Assembly (NCBI GenBank): GCA_950295325.1
Contig: OX485806.1
Location: forward strand, 13,762,001 to 13,826,000
Reading direction: 5' to 3'
Origin: Polytrichum commune
Taxonomy: Eukaryota > Streptophyta > Polytrichopsida > Polytrichales > Polytrichaceae
Length of the DNA stretch: 64,000 nucleotides
The number at the start of each line of letters is the position of its first letter. Positions within the stretch are counted from its first letter, which is position 1. The position numbers and the translations under genes are program-made. A model generated the notes under the pieces. It did not search any database. It was not told where the DNA came from and saw nothing but the letters and a program-made list of their open reading frames with translations. Shown here one piece after another: positions 36,926 through 48,178 of this stretch.

Positions 36926-39664
36926 CACCCTAACCTTGATAATATCACACCCTCCGTTTCACCAAAAAGTGTGATATAAACAAGGTGTGTGCATAATGTG
37001 ATATTATCAAAAAATATGTAGAAAATCAAAATATAATTACAATTTTTTTTTAAATAACAAATACGAGACTTCAATGTTTTTGAATGTAAAATCTAATTCA
37101 AAATTGTGAATAACAACAGGAGCACATCATAATGTGTCATTGAGATCAGGTAAAGACCTCTCACTAGAGACAAAGAAGCTTCTAATGTCACATTGTTTTG
37201 TTGATGTTAAATGTGCAACACCAATTCTAATGAGTTTGTCATGGATTTTTTCCATTTCTAAGAACTCATGAGTGCTGAAAATCTGAGAACCTTGGCTAGC
37301 CATAAAATTCAAAACATCTTTAGCATATGTTTGTGCATTGCTTAGCTTCACTACTTTAGACTCATCATCACTGCTATCAACAATCAATGGGTCCACTTCC
37401 ATGGAATCAAGAACTTGTTCGCCATCTTGCACTAATTGCACAAGCTCCTCAGTAGAAAATTCCACCTCAAAATCATCTTCACCTTCCATGTTTATGTACT
37501 CCAAAGGACAAAACTTTTCTACAGGCTTGCCTTCAACATCCAAACCCAAATTTAATGCGGCGATGAGTCTACCCAATTCCAAAGTTGCTTCCTCCACTTT
37601 GGACTTCATACGTTCATCAAGATTGTTTATATATGCATTCCACTCTGCAGGCAATATGGCGGACTTTCTCCAACAATTTCTAATGGTTTGATCATCTAAT
37701 TCATGCCATGCCGCCACACACCATAGCATAGCTTGAAATACATCAACATTCAATTTCCCCAAATCTTCATTTGAGTTGTAATCAATTTGTTGCAAAGTCC
37801 AGGCAACAAGCTTGCGCTTATAACACATTTTGAATGCTGCAATCACTCCTTGATCCAAAGGCTGAACAACTGAAGTCACATTTGGTGGAAGGAACAAGAT
37901 AGTGATATGGGAGAGTACAAAAGCATCAAACCCATCTATAACTTTCTTGACCTCACCATGAATATCATGGCTTCCTGCATTATCCACAATAATGTAAATC
38001 TTTCTGTCTTTCAATGCCATTCTTAGGTTCTCACTCTTCACCCAATGTGTAAAAACATCACCATTCATCCAAGCTGAATTGTTAGAATAATAGTGTACTG
38101 TCCTATTTGGATCAAAATTCCGAGGAAAGCATCTGGGATGCGCTGCTTTGTGAATGAAAACAAGCTTCAATCGCTCCTTCCCTGAGATATTAGTGCAAAG
38201 CCCCAATGTCACACGATCCTTCTTTTTCTTATTTCCTTTCGCCTTCCCAATATTCAAAGTCTTATAAGGAGAGGCTCTATAATACAAACCTGTCTCATCA
38301 AAATTGAAGATGTCTTTTGGATCACAATTCTTCAATATGAATGGGATCTTTGCTATGGCCAATGCAACTCCAACTCCATCTGCATCTCCACTTTCTCCAT
38401 GCAGATAATAACACTTTATTCCATGTCGAGTTTTGAAATTTTGCAACCACCCATGAGAAAGCTTGAACTCGGTATCAGATATGCCAAATGAATCCCTCAA
38501 TTCCTTAGCCTTTTGCATAATGACATCATCAGTTACTACTCCCCTCCGTGCTCTGACCTGTCCAAACCATAAAACCAAAGCTTTTTCAAGCTGAGGCCTT
38601 CGTACATTGCCTTCACGCACACATGTATCCATGTTCATCCACTTCTCTTTTGAACGAAGAATCTTGGAAATAGTGGTCCGATCCACAAGCTTGAATTTAT
38701 GTTGATCCACCATATACTGTGCAAGGTCTTCATATTTCAAACCTGGATGAGCTTTGTGGACTTCACAAATTTTCCTCTTATCAGAGGTTGATAAATCTAC
38801 TCGTTTGCGCGTGGATTTACTTGCCATTGGAAGTACCTATTTTTGCCAAACCATTCCCCCAAATGAGCACTCAAAAATCCCAGGATTTGTTTCAAAATTT
38901 GAAGGTAAATTGCTAAATAATTCTTCTAGTAGATGTTGAGGTTTGATTGTTGGTTCTCTAGTCACTCAATTCACCGTGTGCTCTAATGTGGTGATCACAA
39001 CAAATTTGCAGAGAATTATGACCAATGGTCCCACGATTCCAAATGAGCAAAGAAATATATGGATTCAAGACTTCAAGAAAATTATTGATATCAACATATA
39101 TACAAGCAAGAGCAAGGACAAAACTTGGAACCAAACATTCAAAGCTGTGGAATGTAAGTTATAAGGGGAAGAAACCCACCGCCGCCACCAAGTTGCTGTG
39201 AATCGAAAAATCAGCAGCAGGAAAAAACAGCAACAGGAAAAATCAGCAGGAAGTGTATCTGTGTGTTTGTGAACTTCCACCTTTGGCCTCAACTTACAGA
39301 CAACTACGAGTATGTAGAATTGAGCATTTGGACTCCCAAACACGTTTGAAATTTGAAATTACACAAGGCATCCCACTATGCCGAAAGCATTGAATGAGAG
39401 CTCATTCAATGACCCCCAATATGCTTTGCTTTAGCCCATGCTCACCCATGAACAATAATATCGAACCCATGCCCACCCATACAATCCATCCATACTTGAT
39501 ATTATCACATTTACACTACGGATTTTGAAAAAAAATAGTGACATTATCAAGGGTGATAGGGATAATAACGAGGGAGTTTTACACTATGAAAATCGGTTTC
39601 AAACTTTTAGGTGACAATATCAAGGTGTTCTATTAACAAGGGTGACATTATCAAGGTTAGACTG
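36926..39664 (-). mobile_element. Complete pogo/Tigger transposon, 2739 bp
   Basis: Both ends abut a TA dinucleotide (36924-36925 and 39665-39666), the pogo/Tc1-mariner target. The left end is CACCCTAACCTTGATAATAT. The right end, read inward, is CAGTCTAACCTTGATAATGT. Subterminal repeats of the type GATATTATCA or GACATTATCAAGG recur near both ends and may be transposase binding sites. The single gene is uninterrupted. Length and organisation match autonomous pogo-superfamily elements. Confidence 0.9.
37127..38827 (-). CDS. pogo/Tigger transposase, intact, 566 aa
   Basis: One exon, no stops or frameshifts. Residues about 1-60 form a CENP-B-N/psq helix-turn-helix (DLSTSDKRKICEVH ... TTISKIL). 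About 75-145 form a Tc5/CENP-B-type second DNA-binding domain (LEKALVLWFGQ ... GWLQNFKTRHG). The DDE_1 catalytic core follows, with Asp177 (FNFDETGLYY), Asp282 (IIVDNAGSH) and Asp325 (VVQPLDQGVI), so the triad is complete. The C-terminal third is acidic and ends with a PIP-box-like QCDIRSFF. Pogo transposases are known to bind PCNA through such a tail. The start ATG at 38827 opens a basic segment right before the first helix-turn-helix. An intact frame between matching terminal repeats suggests recent activity. Confidence 0.95.
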   Translation of the reverse strand: MASKSTRKRVDLSTSDKRKICEVHKAHPGLKYEDLAQYMVDQHKFKLVDRTTISKILRSKEKWMNMDTCVREGNVRRPQLEKALVLWFGQVRARRGVVTDDVIMQKAKELRDSFGISDTEFKLSHGWLQNFKTRHGIKCYYLHGESGDADGVGVALAIAKIPFILKNCDPKDIFNFDETGLYYRASPYKTLNIGKAKGNKKKKDRVTLGLCTNISGKERLKLVFIHKAAHPRCFPRNFDPNRTVHYYSNNSAWMNGDVFTHWVKSENLRMALKDRKIYIIVDNAGSHDIHGEVKKVIDGFDAFVLSHITILFLPPNVTSVVQPLDQGVIAAFKMCYKRKLVAWTLQQIDYNSNEDLGKLNVDVFQAMLWCVAAWHELDDQTIRNCWRKSAILPAEWNAYINNLDERMKSKVEEATLELGRLIAALNLGLDVEGKPVEKFCPLEYINMEGEDDFEVEFSTEELVQLVQDGEQVLDSMEVDPLIVDSSDDESKVVKLSNAQTYAKDVLNFMASQGSQIFSTHEFLEMEKIHDKLIRIGVAHLTSTKQCDIRSFFVSSERSLPDLNDTL

Positions 39665-39666
39665 TA

Positions 39667-41998
39667 ACTCTTAATTACATCCTTTGTGTTTTAACTTGCA
39701 ATGAATGTATGAATGAATGGATATATTTCATTAATTGATTTTTTACATAAACAATTAATGTTGGACTCAAAAAGAAGCTCAACGGTGTAGAATGTACAAA
39801 ACATGGCTTTTGCTCAACCCCAACGGCCAAAAGATGTATTGTAGCTTGACTTAGATATCTTGTGAAAAAAGTGAGTCTTCAATAGAGGTTTGGAAATTGA
39901 TGAATTGGCCCTTTGACCATAAATTGATGATTGTGTGGTCGCCCATGCTAGTAAGGGTTAAATTCTTTAGGTTACAATCTAAGTGGGTGTTTGAGGTTGC
40001 TTCGTGCACGGGGGGTGCACTTCATTGTCAAGTTGAACACCACGTGCGATAAAACAAAATCTACTTTTTACATAAAGCATCACCAAAATGGTTCAAAAGT
40101 TTATGATTTTTTTTTCATGAGTAGATATACATAGTATCTATTACATAGTAAAAATTGGTAACCAAATTTGATGATTTGTTTTTTATAAAACATACCGTTT
40201 CTAACTAGAATGACGCAACATTGAACTAAAAAAATTACTACAAAAATGAAGATGACTAAAAATTTCAAAAAAATATACAAAAGATATTATCAATGGTTAT
40301 GTGTATGTAGAAAAAATATCATAATTTTAAAAATTATCTATGGCATGTAATATAGGGTAGCAAGATTTTATCGCACGTGGTTATGAAATGTAAGGGGGTG
40401 TGACCCCCCCGTGGCTTCGTGTGAAGAGGGTTTGATGGAAAGGAACATGATTTGCAGATGAATTGTGATTTGGTTTGACGATAGTGTGGCGTAACGGCTT
40501 GGATGTAAATGACATCATTTAGTGTAGTGACTAGAGACCATGAGCACCGCTTTTTAAGTTCTTTGATTCGTTGAGAAATGAGTGATTGTCCCACTTTATT
40601 TTTCACAAAATGACGACGAGGAAAGTGACCATATCAAAGAAAATGAATGAGAAAGTGACATGAAATCTGACATGTCCGTAAATGGGTAATGTTTGGTGGT
40701 CACTTGGATTTTGCGATGACATGTCCCAAAAAATTATCCCGACACAAAATGAAGGTGACCATGTCACAAAATAATAAAATAAACACATATTTATAGTGAA
40801 AATTGTTATTAGAATATCACTATTTATAGTTGGTAATAATTTTGCATGACATTCATCATAACACCACGCCTTGGCCTAAGTCCGCTTTACACATTATCCC
40901 ATGACCAAACACAACATTCTTAAGCAGTTAGATGATGGTCTATGCTCAAAGAAAGAGGTTGTAATAAAAACAAATAAATACATAACTCCATATTCACAAT
41001 CACTCGTCAAGAATGCTTTAGTTGAGTATGCTATCTATCTATATTCGTTACCCCTGTAAGTGTTCACAATTCTAAACGGGGGTGTATATCAACACTCAAT
41101 TAGAAATGTCAGCACTTACAGAGGTAATAAATCTTGAGGGCAAATTAGACACAACTCAAACCCTCCCCATAAACAAGGAATCCCAAAACTAAAAAAACAA
41201 GTATCCTCACATGACACTTGATTCCACAAAATGCATCCTCGGAGCTGAGTTAATGTTATTATATACGTTTTAAAACAATGACGTGGATTTCTCTCGGTCA
41301 TGGTGTTGGGACCACGACCAAGGGAAACCCTAAAACCATATATATTTTTATTTTTTCTCATGGCCCTTGGTCGGGCCCGGAGGTTGAGACCCTAAGTGTG
41401 AGAGATGACGATGAATGGACGTGGCCAATCAAGGCACTTGGGACTCGTGCCAACAAATCGCTGAGGTGGCAATTCAATCTTGGGCACAAATAAGCCGGTC
41501 TTTGAAAGCGTGTCTTTCATTACGAGGACAAGGTGTAGTACACCTTAAGTTAAAAAGCTCGTACAAGGGGGGTGTGCATGTGGCGGCATTTATAGAACCC
41601 CCCCCCCCCCAAATCTCGTGTGTCTCTAAAAACATGTGGGTTTTGAATTTAGTAAGGTTTTTTTTATATGCATATTATTTTATTGTTGTGTGAACTACTA
41701 TACCGACTCCGTCCCCGATATACGGTTTATATGGATGATATTTATTACCAAATCATCATCCCCATCCCGTTCAGTAGATATCGTAGAGGGAAAATATCTC
41801 CAACACGGATGTAATGTAGTACTTGCCACAGTCGGATCGCCACCTTATCCATTCTACATTATTATTCTATCTAGTACCTACTACACCCACTAGGCTCCTT
41901 AGTACAACCCACACTAATTCCCGACATTCCGTCGCTATACAAATAATCTGCACCGAGCATCTGAATTAGTGTGGTTCGTAGTGCTCATCGTCAACCCA
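39667..41998. other. Gene-free region
   Basis: AT-rich DNA with a 13-base C run at 41598-41610. CATTTAGTGTAGTG near 40514 resembles a MITE family A end without a partner. CAACCCACACTAATTC (41895) and GAATTAGTGTGGTT (41963) form a small inverted pair related to family B ends. Confidence 0.4.
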
Positions 41999-42238
41999 CA
42001 CCATGCGGAATTGTCCTAATTAGTGTGGGTTACCATTTAGTGTTATGTGTTGCTAGAGTTTTTTTTACGGATAGTATCATTTTTATTAACCAAGTAAGTA
42101 AGTTATATCATGTTCTTTGATGCACATACTAACTATCTCTCTATGTAGGTTGAGTTACAAAAAACCATACGCTTGGCAAAAAGTAATAGCAACACGTAAC
42201 TCCAAATGGTAACCCACACTAATTAGGACAATTCGGTG
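41999..42238. mobile_element. ~240 bp MITE (family B)
   Basis: Left arm: GAATTGTCCTAATTAGTGTG then GGTTACCATTTAG. The right arm, read inward, is CACCGAATTGTCCTAATTAG then GGTTACCATTTGGAGTTACG. TA follows the right end (42239-42240). The left edge is uncertain by a few bases. Confidence 0.75.
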
Positions 42239-42267
42239 TAGTTGGTACGAACTTACATTCTTGATTG

Positions 42268-42330
42268 AGCATGATAGCACTTCGTAAACTCCGAATAGTA
42301 AATGATGCTACATATCATCAATGGTGTAGT
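42268..42330. repeat. Fragment of a family A MITE arm
   Basis: GATAGCACTTCGTAAACTCC, GAATAGTAAATGATGCTA and GGTGTAGTG match the right arm of family A in order. No left arm is nearby. Confidence 0.5.
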
Positions 42331-44082
42331 GCTAACTGACTTTTTACCAAATGGTTAGTTAGTTGTTAATAACTTTAAAACATCCATCCTTGAATGCTTG
42401 TCTCTCGTATTCTATGTCTTCTTCTTCCTTATACCACGAGGTGGGGGACACTATTCCTTAAAGCAACCTATCGACATCAATTTTATATCATACAATTATA
42501 TTTCACTGACAACATAATATTTTGATAACACTTTAACATCCAATTTGTAACTGTCTAATCACCCGTATTAAACACTAAAACACAAAAGTGTGGACCACAA
42601 AAGTTGGACAAGTAATGTAAAACTTTGGCCAATCAACTTTAACTCCTCACTTAAATCGGTCGACCTTTAGCCATGCTTAGTAAATCAGTTATGGGTTCTC
42701 CCCCGCCCCTTGCCTTGTTCTTCACTCTAGGTAAAATCAGGGACCCAACACAAGCTACACATTTGGTGTCACATGCTTGATGGTCCCCGGGCACATGTGT
42801 AATATTCAATGCATGTGTTCTACAAGAGTCTCATGACCACACACATAATGTGAGTTCAACTTGCTTAGGACATCACCGGGATTATAACATAAAAAGCAAC
42901 TGACTTCTTATTATAATTATAATAAGGTGGGTGGCTAGCCTAGGTGGACTCAACCACCATGCACTAGCTTACAACTACTAGGAAATGTGGTCCTAGAACA
43001 CATGCTCTTCCCATTTGCTAGAGGCGGTCTTTAACACACAACCCCATTGACAAGAGTCAGTTTTGAAACGGACAAACGTTAAGGCAACGACCCCACCGCA
43101 CAAGTGTCGAGTGCTCGATCTACAACAATCATAGATATTGTTGCATTCTTCAACTTGTGTAAGTATTGCCATATGGTAATGACCGCCCATTTCGAATGGG
43201 GAAGCGTGTACACTCTAGCCTCCCTAATATCATGCACATGGCAACCAAAGTGCACGTGATATTAAGGAGGTATGTAGTGTTCACATGGACGTGTGATATT
43301 AAAGGATTCGTGTAGCGTGTGACATTATGAAATACCACAAAGTCAACACTGCAATTATGACAATACTACGTGATGCGTGTGAGCATGCGGTTTGGATTCT
43401 TTGGTGGATTTGTTCAATACCAGAACCGATGATATACGGGAGAGAAACGTGACAACAAATAGGGCGATTTAAACACATGCGTTCCGTAGGGTTTTGAGGA
43501 TGGAAGAGAGAGGGGTGACATTACGGAGGTTAGGGTGTATGTAGTGCATGCAAGAGCGGGCTATTTTGGCTTGGACCATATCTTGGTTTGGTGTGTAAGT
43601 GCCAGGTGGCAGGCTCAGGGGAGCCAGCAAATTAAGATGGAGCCTTCCCCTTATTGGCCCTGCATAAGTTAACTTAAGCTTATATGTGAGGCAAACTGGG
43701 AGATGCATGGAGATAGGGACTTCTTTGCATGCCACATAGGACGCGAGGCGGCGTCCCATACGCTGCTTATTTAATAAGTGCTCATGCAGCAGTCATTCGT
43801 CAGCAGCGTCACCAAAAAGGGGTGGATCTCATGCACGCCTGGACCCGGTGTAAAATGTCTAGGTGGCACGTTAGACTCGACAACCAAAGCTGCACTTGAA
43901 ACATGGGGGGCTCCGTATTTGACAAGTGTCGCCCTCGCATTGCTGGAGACCCTCCAAATATTGCATGACGGTTCCTGTGGAGAAACACAGTGTGACCATG
44001 GCCGGGTCGCTTTTGACACCTTGACCCTCCGCTTTTAAAAGGGCTGAGTAAGCAGCAAGGCTCCTTTTTGCGCCCACCGCAA
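42331..44082. other. Gene-free region
   Basis: No supported gene. The part from 43800 is GC-richer and ends with CTTTTAAAAGGGCTGAG near 44030, which is TATA-like, directly before the tandem duplication at 44083. Confidence 0.35.
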
Positions 44083-44668
44083 GCAAATAGAGAGGCATGT
44101 AACATGTTCTTCTGAAATTCATCTTGCCCATCGAAAGAAAAAGCAAAAAATGAAAAGGAAAAGGAAAAGCAATGCCTAGAAATGATGGGTATCTATAGTC
44201 AAAGCACACCACTTATAGCCTTGCCACACCGAGTGGACCAACAGCCCAACCAAACATGCCACCTGATTCGAAGCTCCCTGCAGCATGGGGTGGCCAGCCA
44301 TGGGGCATGGGACAAAGGCAAAAAAGCAAATAGAGAGGCATGTAACATGTTCTTCTGAAATTCATCTTGCCCATCGAAAGAAAAAGCGAAAAATGAAAAG
44401 GAAAAGAAAAAGCAATGCCTAGAAATGATGGGTATCTATACTCAAAGCACACCACTTACAGCCCTGCCACACGGATCTCCGTATTTTAGTGCTACGAGCG
44501 TTTGTAGGACGCCTCCCGTTTGTTGGAGTGGTCGCCCTGTAAGACTTTTGGGACAGCTTGTATCAGAGTCAGAGGCTGTAGAAACAACTGGGACAACTAA
44601 AGGTGGAACAAAAGGTCTCTTTGTACTATTTTGTTTTTCCACTGTCCTGACATCTAGAGCAGCCTGCT

Positions 44669-45445
44669 TCACATAATCCTTATTGGCCTTTTTGTTTTCC
44701 TTCTCAACCCGTTCTTGGCTTTCTTTTGGTTTGTAGATAGTTTTGACTTCAAAGCGCTTGCAAATATCTTGTCCACCTCTTTATTTGCCTCACTTGTCCT
44801 ATCTATTGATCCGTACTCGCAATGGAATCTATTGTATAAACCATAAATGCATGAGAACATACCACAAAAACAGTCCAATATCATCCTTCAACCCTAGAAC
44901 CCTAAACCTTTGTCATGAAAATGCAAACTTCAAGTTACTTAATTGAGAAGACAAGGTCCAACTTACCTAATCTTTTGCAAGAAGCTATTTTTTTTTGCAT
45001 TCTCTGCAATACCTTCCTCGTGCCCTAACTTGTGAACCTCATTGAATGCGCATGGAAAATCTTGCATACTTTGTTCACCAACAACAAAATCATGGAGCCT
45101 GTCCCAAGGAATTATGGTTGTGCATGTATTCCTGCTCATATCCCGTCCTTGGTTGATTTTTTCCTCCCAAGAAATGTCTGTCCTGTCAAAGGGCCCAAGG
45201 GGTGGGATCTGCAACCTCGCCCGCAGATTTTCGAGAGTTACATCCCGCACCCTAAACCTTTCTTGTGCATCAGCTTTCAAACACGTATTGGTGTCCTCGT
45301 GGGCGATTGTACCTGCATGAATTTCTAGATCTAAAACTAGCGCATGTCCGTCCTGTAGATCTTCCGTGGCCTCCTCTATTACAAAATCAAACCCTTCTTC
45401 GAAATAGACATATTTCCCTCCCAGATCCACAATGTCCACCTTCAT
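44669..45445 (-). CDS. Captured two-exon gene fragment in the Pack-MULE, 212 aa
   Basis: Model: complement of 45445..44967 and 44828..44669. The donor is AG|GTAAGT and the acceptor ACAATAG, and phase is kept. The product starts MKVDIVDLGGKYVYFEEGFD, then has an acidic segment, RFRVRDVTLENLRARLQ, IPWDRLHDFVVGEQ and a Lys/Arg-rich C-terminus. No domain was recognised. The composition is protein-like, and the leader has an AAACCCTAA telobox (45489-45497, - strand TTAGGGTTT), common in plant 5' UTRs. A second frame overlaps exon 2 and stays open to about 44480, with VKQAALDVRTVEKQN, so the true 3' exon frame is uncertain and a frameshift is possible. It is probably a truncated copy of a gene elsewhere in the genome. 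Expression is unknown. Confidence 0.5.
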
Positions 45446-45735
45446 GGCGAGCGACTAGGACAACATCGATCAAAATTACAACTCTTCCAAACCCTAAACT
45501 AACAATGCAACAATGTCCTTGTGGGTGATTGTACCTGCAGGAATTTCCAAATCTGAAACTAATGTATGTCCGTCCTGTAGATCTTCCGTGGCCTCCTCTA
45601 TTACAAAATCAAACCCTTCTTCGAAAGAGACATATTTCGCTCCCAGATCCACAATGTCCACCTCCATGGCGAGCGACTAGGACAACATTGATCAAAGTTA
45701 CAACTCTTCCAAACCCTAAATTAGCAATGCAACAA
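45292..45735 (-). repeat. Tandem 222 bp duplication of the captured gene's 5' exon
   Basis: The two copies start at 45292 and 45514. Each contains the leader telobox, the start codon and about 50 codons. In the upstream copy the start is at 45668 in a strong plant context (GCCATGGAGG). It encodes MEVDIVDLGAKYVSFEEGFD and stops (TAG) in the repeated leader, giving a short frame of about 57 codons. Transcription through both copies would place this short frame upstream of the 212 aa frame. Confidence 0.75.
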
Positions 45736-46110
45736 CCTTTTCCCAACTTCCTCACTCGCTCCGGAGCTGTCCAGTGGCGTGAGCAAGGACGAATGACGGA
45801 GCTCGGGTTCGGTGTGGGGGGGGGGGGGTGGTGGAGACGGATATGACGGATGGACGACCGGATGGACGGAAGGCCGGATCGGGTAGGATGGAGGACACGG
45901 GCAGGAAGGCCAAGTCGGGCAGGTAAGACGGGTCGGGACGAGAGGACATGAACGGGTTGCCCGAGCATGAACGCTGCCCGCGGGAGGCATCCTACAAACG
46001 CTCGTAGCACTAAAATACGGAGATCCCTGCCACACCGAGTGGACCAGCGGCCCAACCAAGCATGCCACCTGATTCGAACCTCCCTGCAGCATGGGACAAA
46101 GGTAACAAAA

Positions 46111-47589
46111 TAAAAAAATAAAAAAAACAGCTTGTAAAAAAAAATGGTCTCCTCCACCATTACCCGTCAATCATATCTCTTGACTATGGGCAAACGATGT
46201 TGTCTCTCGTACTATATAATCCACATTTCAATATCACATTGATTTACGAGATGTGAGTAAGCTTTTGCACTTTGTACAAGTTTATCCTGCAATCTCTTGA
46301 CCTACCTCTTGCTGATCAAATCCTATCTCTAGGGTTTTAACATCCAATGTAACTCAATGGTATTGATCATGTAGAGTTTGGAGCGATTCATGCACCGAGT
46401 GTCAAAGCGAAATGTTGGTCTAAGAATGTGTTTGCAAAGTGTTTGCGTCCAAGAACAAAATGTTTTTTTTGCAGTGGGAGCCACAAACTTCTATGGAACT
46501 TTGAATCCTTCTTAAGCAGGGTGGTTCCATCATTAAGTAGTTGTCTAGTTAGTAAATGATTACTTGCCCTTTTGTTGCATTGGGTGTGGGCGTGTGCATG
46601 TCTCTCTACACAAGGAAAAGTAGTTGGTGTCGAAAGTAGCGTGTCACTCGTTGTGATAGAAGTATTATGTTGCAGTTGTTCAAGATAGTTGTGAGATTGT
46701 ATCATGTATGGGGGTTATAGTAAACAAACAAAATGATTATTTGCAAAGGCGGATAAGGAAAATGCACATGTGTTTGTATGAGTTGGGAATCGCATTGTCA
46801 ATATACATGATTGGTGTATGGGTTCATATTTTGTCCAAAAGTAGAGGTCCACATTAAAATATGAGATTAATATACAAGAGTGCATCTTAATTGTTTGTAT
46901 TTATCAAACTAGATAATCAAATCAACCTCAAGATGGTGTCAAGAAGTAATTAAAGGTTGGGCACACGGAGGAGGGATTCCTCACCAACTCTCCGTAACAT
47001 CTTTATTTGGTGCTCAAGGTTCACATAGACATGAACCTTCTCAAGAGGTACATATAATTACATCATTTCATCTAGGCTATGTAAGTTATTAAGGTACTGA
47101 ATATGCATATGATTATATATGAATGATTGAATTGTGAATAACAAGCGAGGATACTTTGTATCTTACTTAGAAAATAACTAGCCTGTGATTTATTGTTTCT
47201 GAAAGTGCTCTTTAACTTTGTCATATTTTCACATAAGTTTTTTAGTTTTATTTTCTTTCACTTTAATCAATCGAGGATGGGTTTGTACAGATTCCATCAA
47301 AAAATCAAGTAAATGAGTTGCTTTCAAGTAGTGAACTTTCACCTTTATTGGACTCCCAAGAAGTTCAACAACATGCACCCACAACAACTCAAGCACAAAC
47401 ACATGAAAGGAAAATCAAATCATCTTGGAAAATTGGCAGGAAATGACACATGGATATGAAACCACATGGTGGGCATGTACATGGCTATATGAAATGCTTT
47501 GCATGTGAGGTTTTGCATTAACTTGCCACGGGTTTTGGAAGCAGGTTACAAGATTGTGCAAAAATCATCCATATGTGATAACAAGAAAA
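46111..47589. other. Gene-free region, perhaps 5' part of the hAT relic
   Basis: No coding pattern before about 47450. Cys/His-bearing phrases around 47490-47560 could be a decayed BED-type zinc finger of the adjacent hAT relic, but stops prevent a firm call. Confidence 0.3.
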
Positions 47590-47593
47590 AACG

Positions 47594-48178
47594 ATGATCA
47601 CAAATTTGTGGTGGCTAGATGGGAGGCTTGTCATTTTCGTCCAATTAGTTTGGTTTCTTTTGTTCGTCGTGTATGTGCAAGCATCTATGAAAAGCTTGAA
47701 TGAAGGGTTTTATGTTTTACTTGTTTTCAATGCTTCAAAACTTTTCAATCCAAAGAATTATCCAAGTGATGAAGTTTGTATAACTATACTGGAGCAAAGG
47801 TTCGAGAAAGTGAACATAAAATTCAGATTGATGACAATTGAGAGCAATGCAAGTAGAGCCAAGTTAGTTAAGTTTGTAGAAACTTTGAGGCATGAATGTG
47901 TAAAAAAATCATTGTATGAGGCATGGCAATTTTGTGGAGGCATCATGGAGTGGTATACCAATTGATCACATCTCATGAAACTTTGGCCAAATATACTTGA
48001 CATACCCAGAAGAATTGCAATTTGTGAAAGAATATTCTCCAAACAAAATGCTATCAAGACTTGCTTGCGAGCTTCATTAAAGTAAAATTATTTGGATGAT
48101 TTGAAATGAGTATCATGATGCGGGACAAAGTTGAAGAATATGGATTTATTTAAGTTGCGGTACAACATGAGGAATTAG
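47594..48178 (+). pseudogene. hAT-superfamily transposase relic with hATC dimerisation region
   Basis: One frame carries the C-terminal half of a hAT transposase: SMKSLNEGF, FNPKNYPSDEVC, KFVETLRHEC, EAWQFCGGIMEWYTN, then HLMKLWPNILDIP, ICERIFSKQNAIKTCLRASLK and NYLDDLK. The phrase CER-FS-QN-IK-LR-S is the hATC dimerisation hallmark. The frame is interrupted only by in-frame stops at 47963 (TGA, probably from a Trp codon), 48083, 48107 and 48116, with no frameshift. The catalytic N-terminal part was not found. It is a dead element without recognised terminal repeats. Confidence 0.7.

Larger units (their letters stand above)
44473..46026 (-). mobile_element. Pack-MULE (Mutator-like element carrying a gene fragment), 1554 bp
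   Basis: The terminal inverted repeats are about 46 bp: GGATCTCCGTATTTTAGTGC ... GCCTCCCG at 44473-44518, mirrored at 45981-46026. The 9 bp sequence CTGCCACAC is directly repeated on both sides (44464-44472 and 46027-46035). A 9 bp target duplication is the Mutator signature. No MULE transposase is present. Inside lies DNA that reads on the - strand like a host gene 5' end: upstream region, telobox-containing leader and two spliced exons. A 13-base G run lies at 45816-45828. Confidence 0.85.
44083..46110. repeat. Tandem ~240 bp duplication, second copy split by a Pack-MULE
   Basis: Copy 1 is 44083-44323. Copy 2 starts at 44324 with the same GCAAATAGAGAGGCATGTAA and runs to CCTGCCACAC at 44472. 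It resumes after the inserted element at 46027 with CTGCCACACCGAGTGGACCA and ends near 46108 (GCATGGGACAAAGGTAAC). In copy 1 the matching junction CTTGCCACACCGAGTGGACC (44222 on) is uninterrupted. Confidence 0.85.

Noticed and set aside
45609-46160. A 183-codon minus-strand frame
   Set aside because: It crosses the Pack-MULE end and the G homopolymer, and is rich in Arg/Pro from GC-rich repeats. It is not continuous with a plausible gene.
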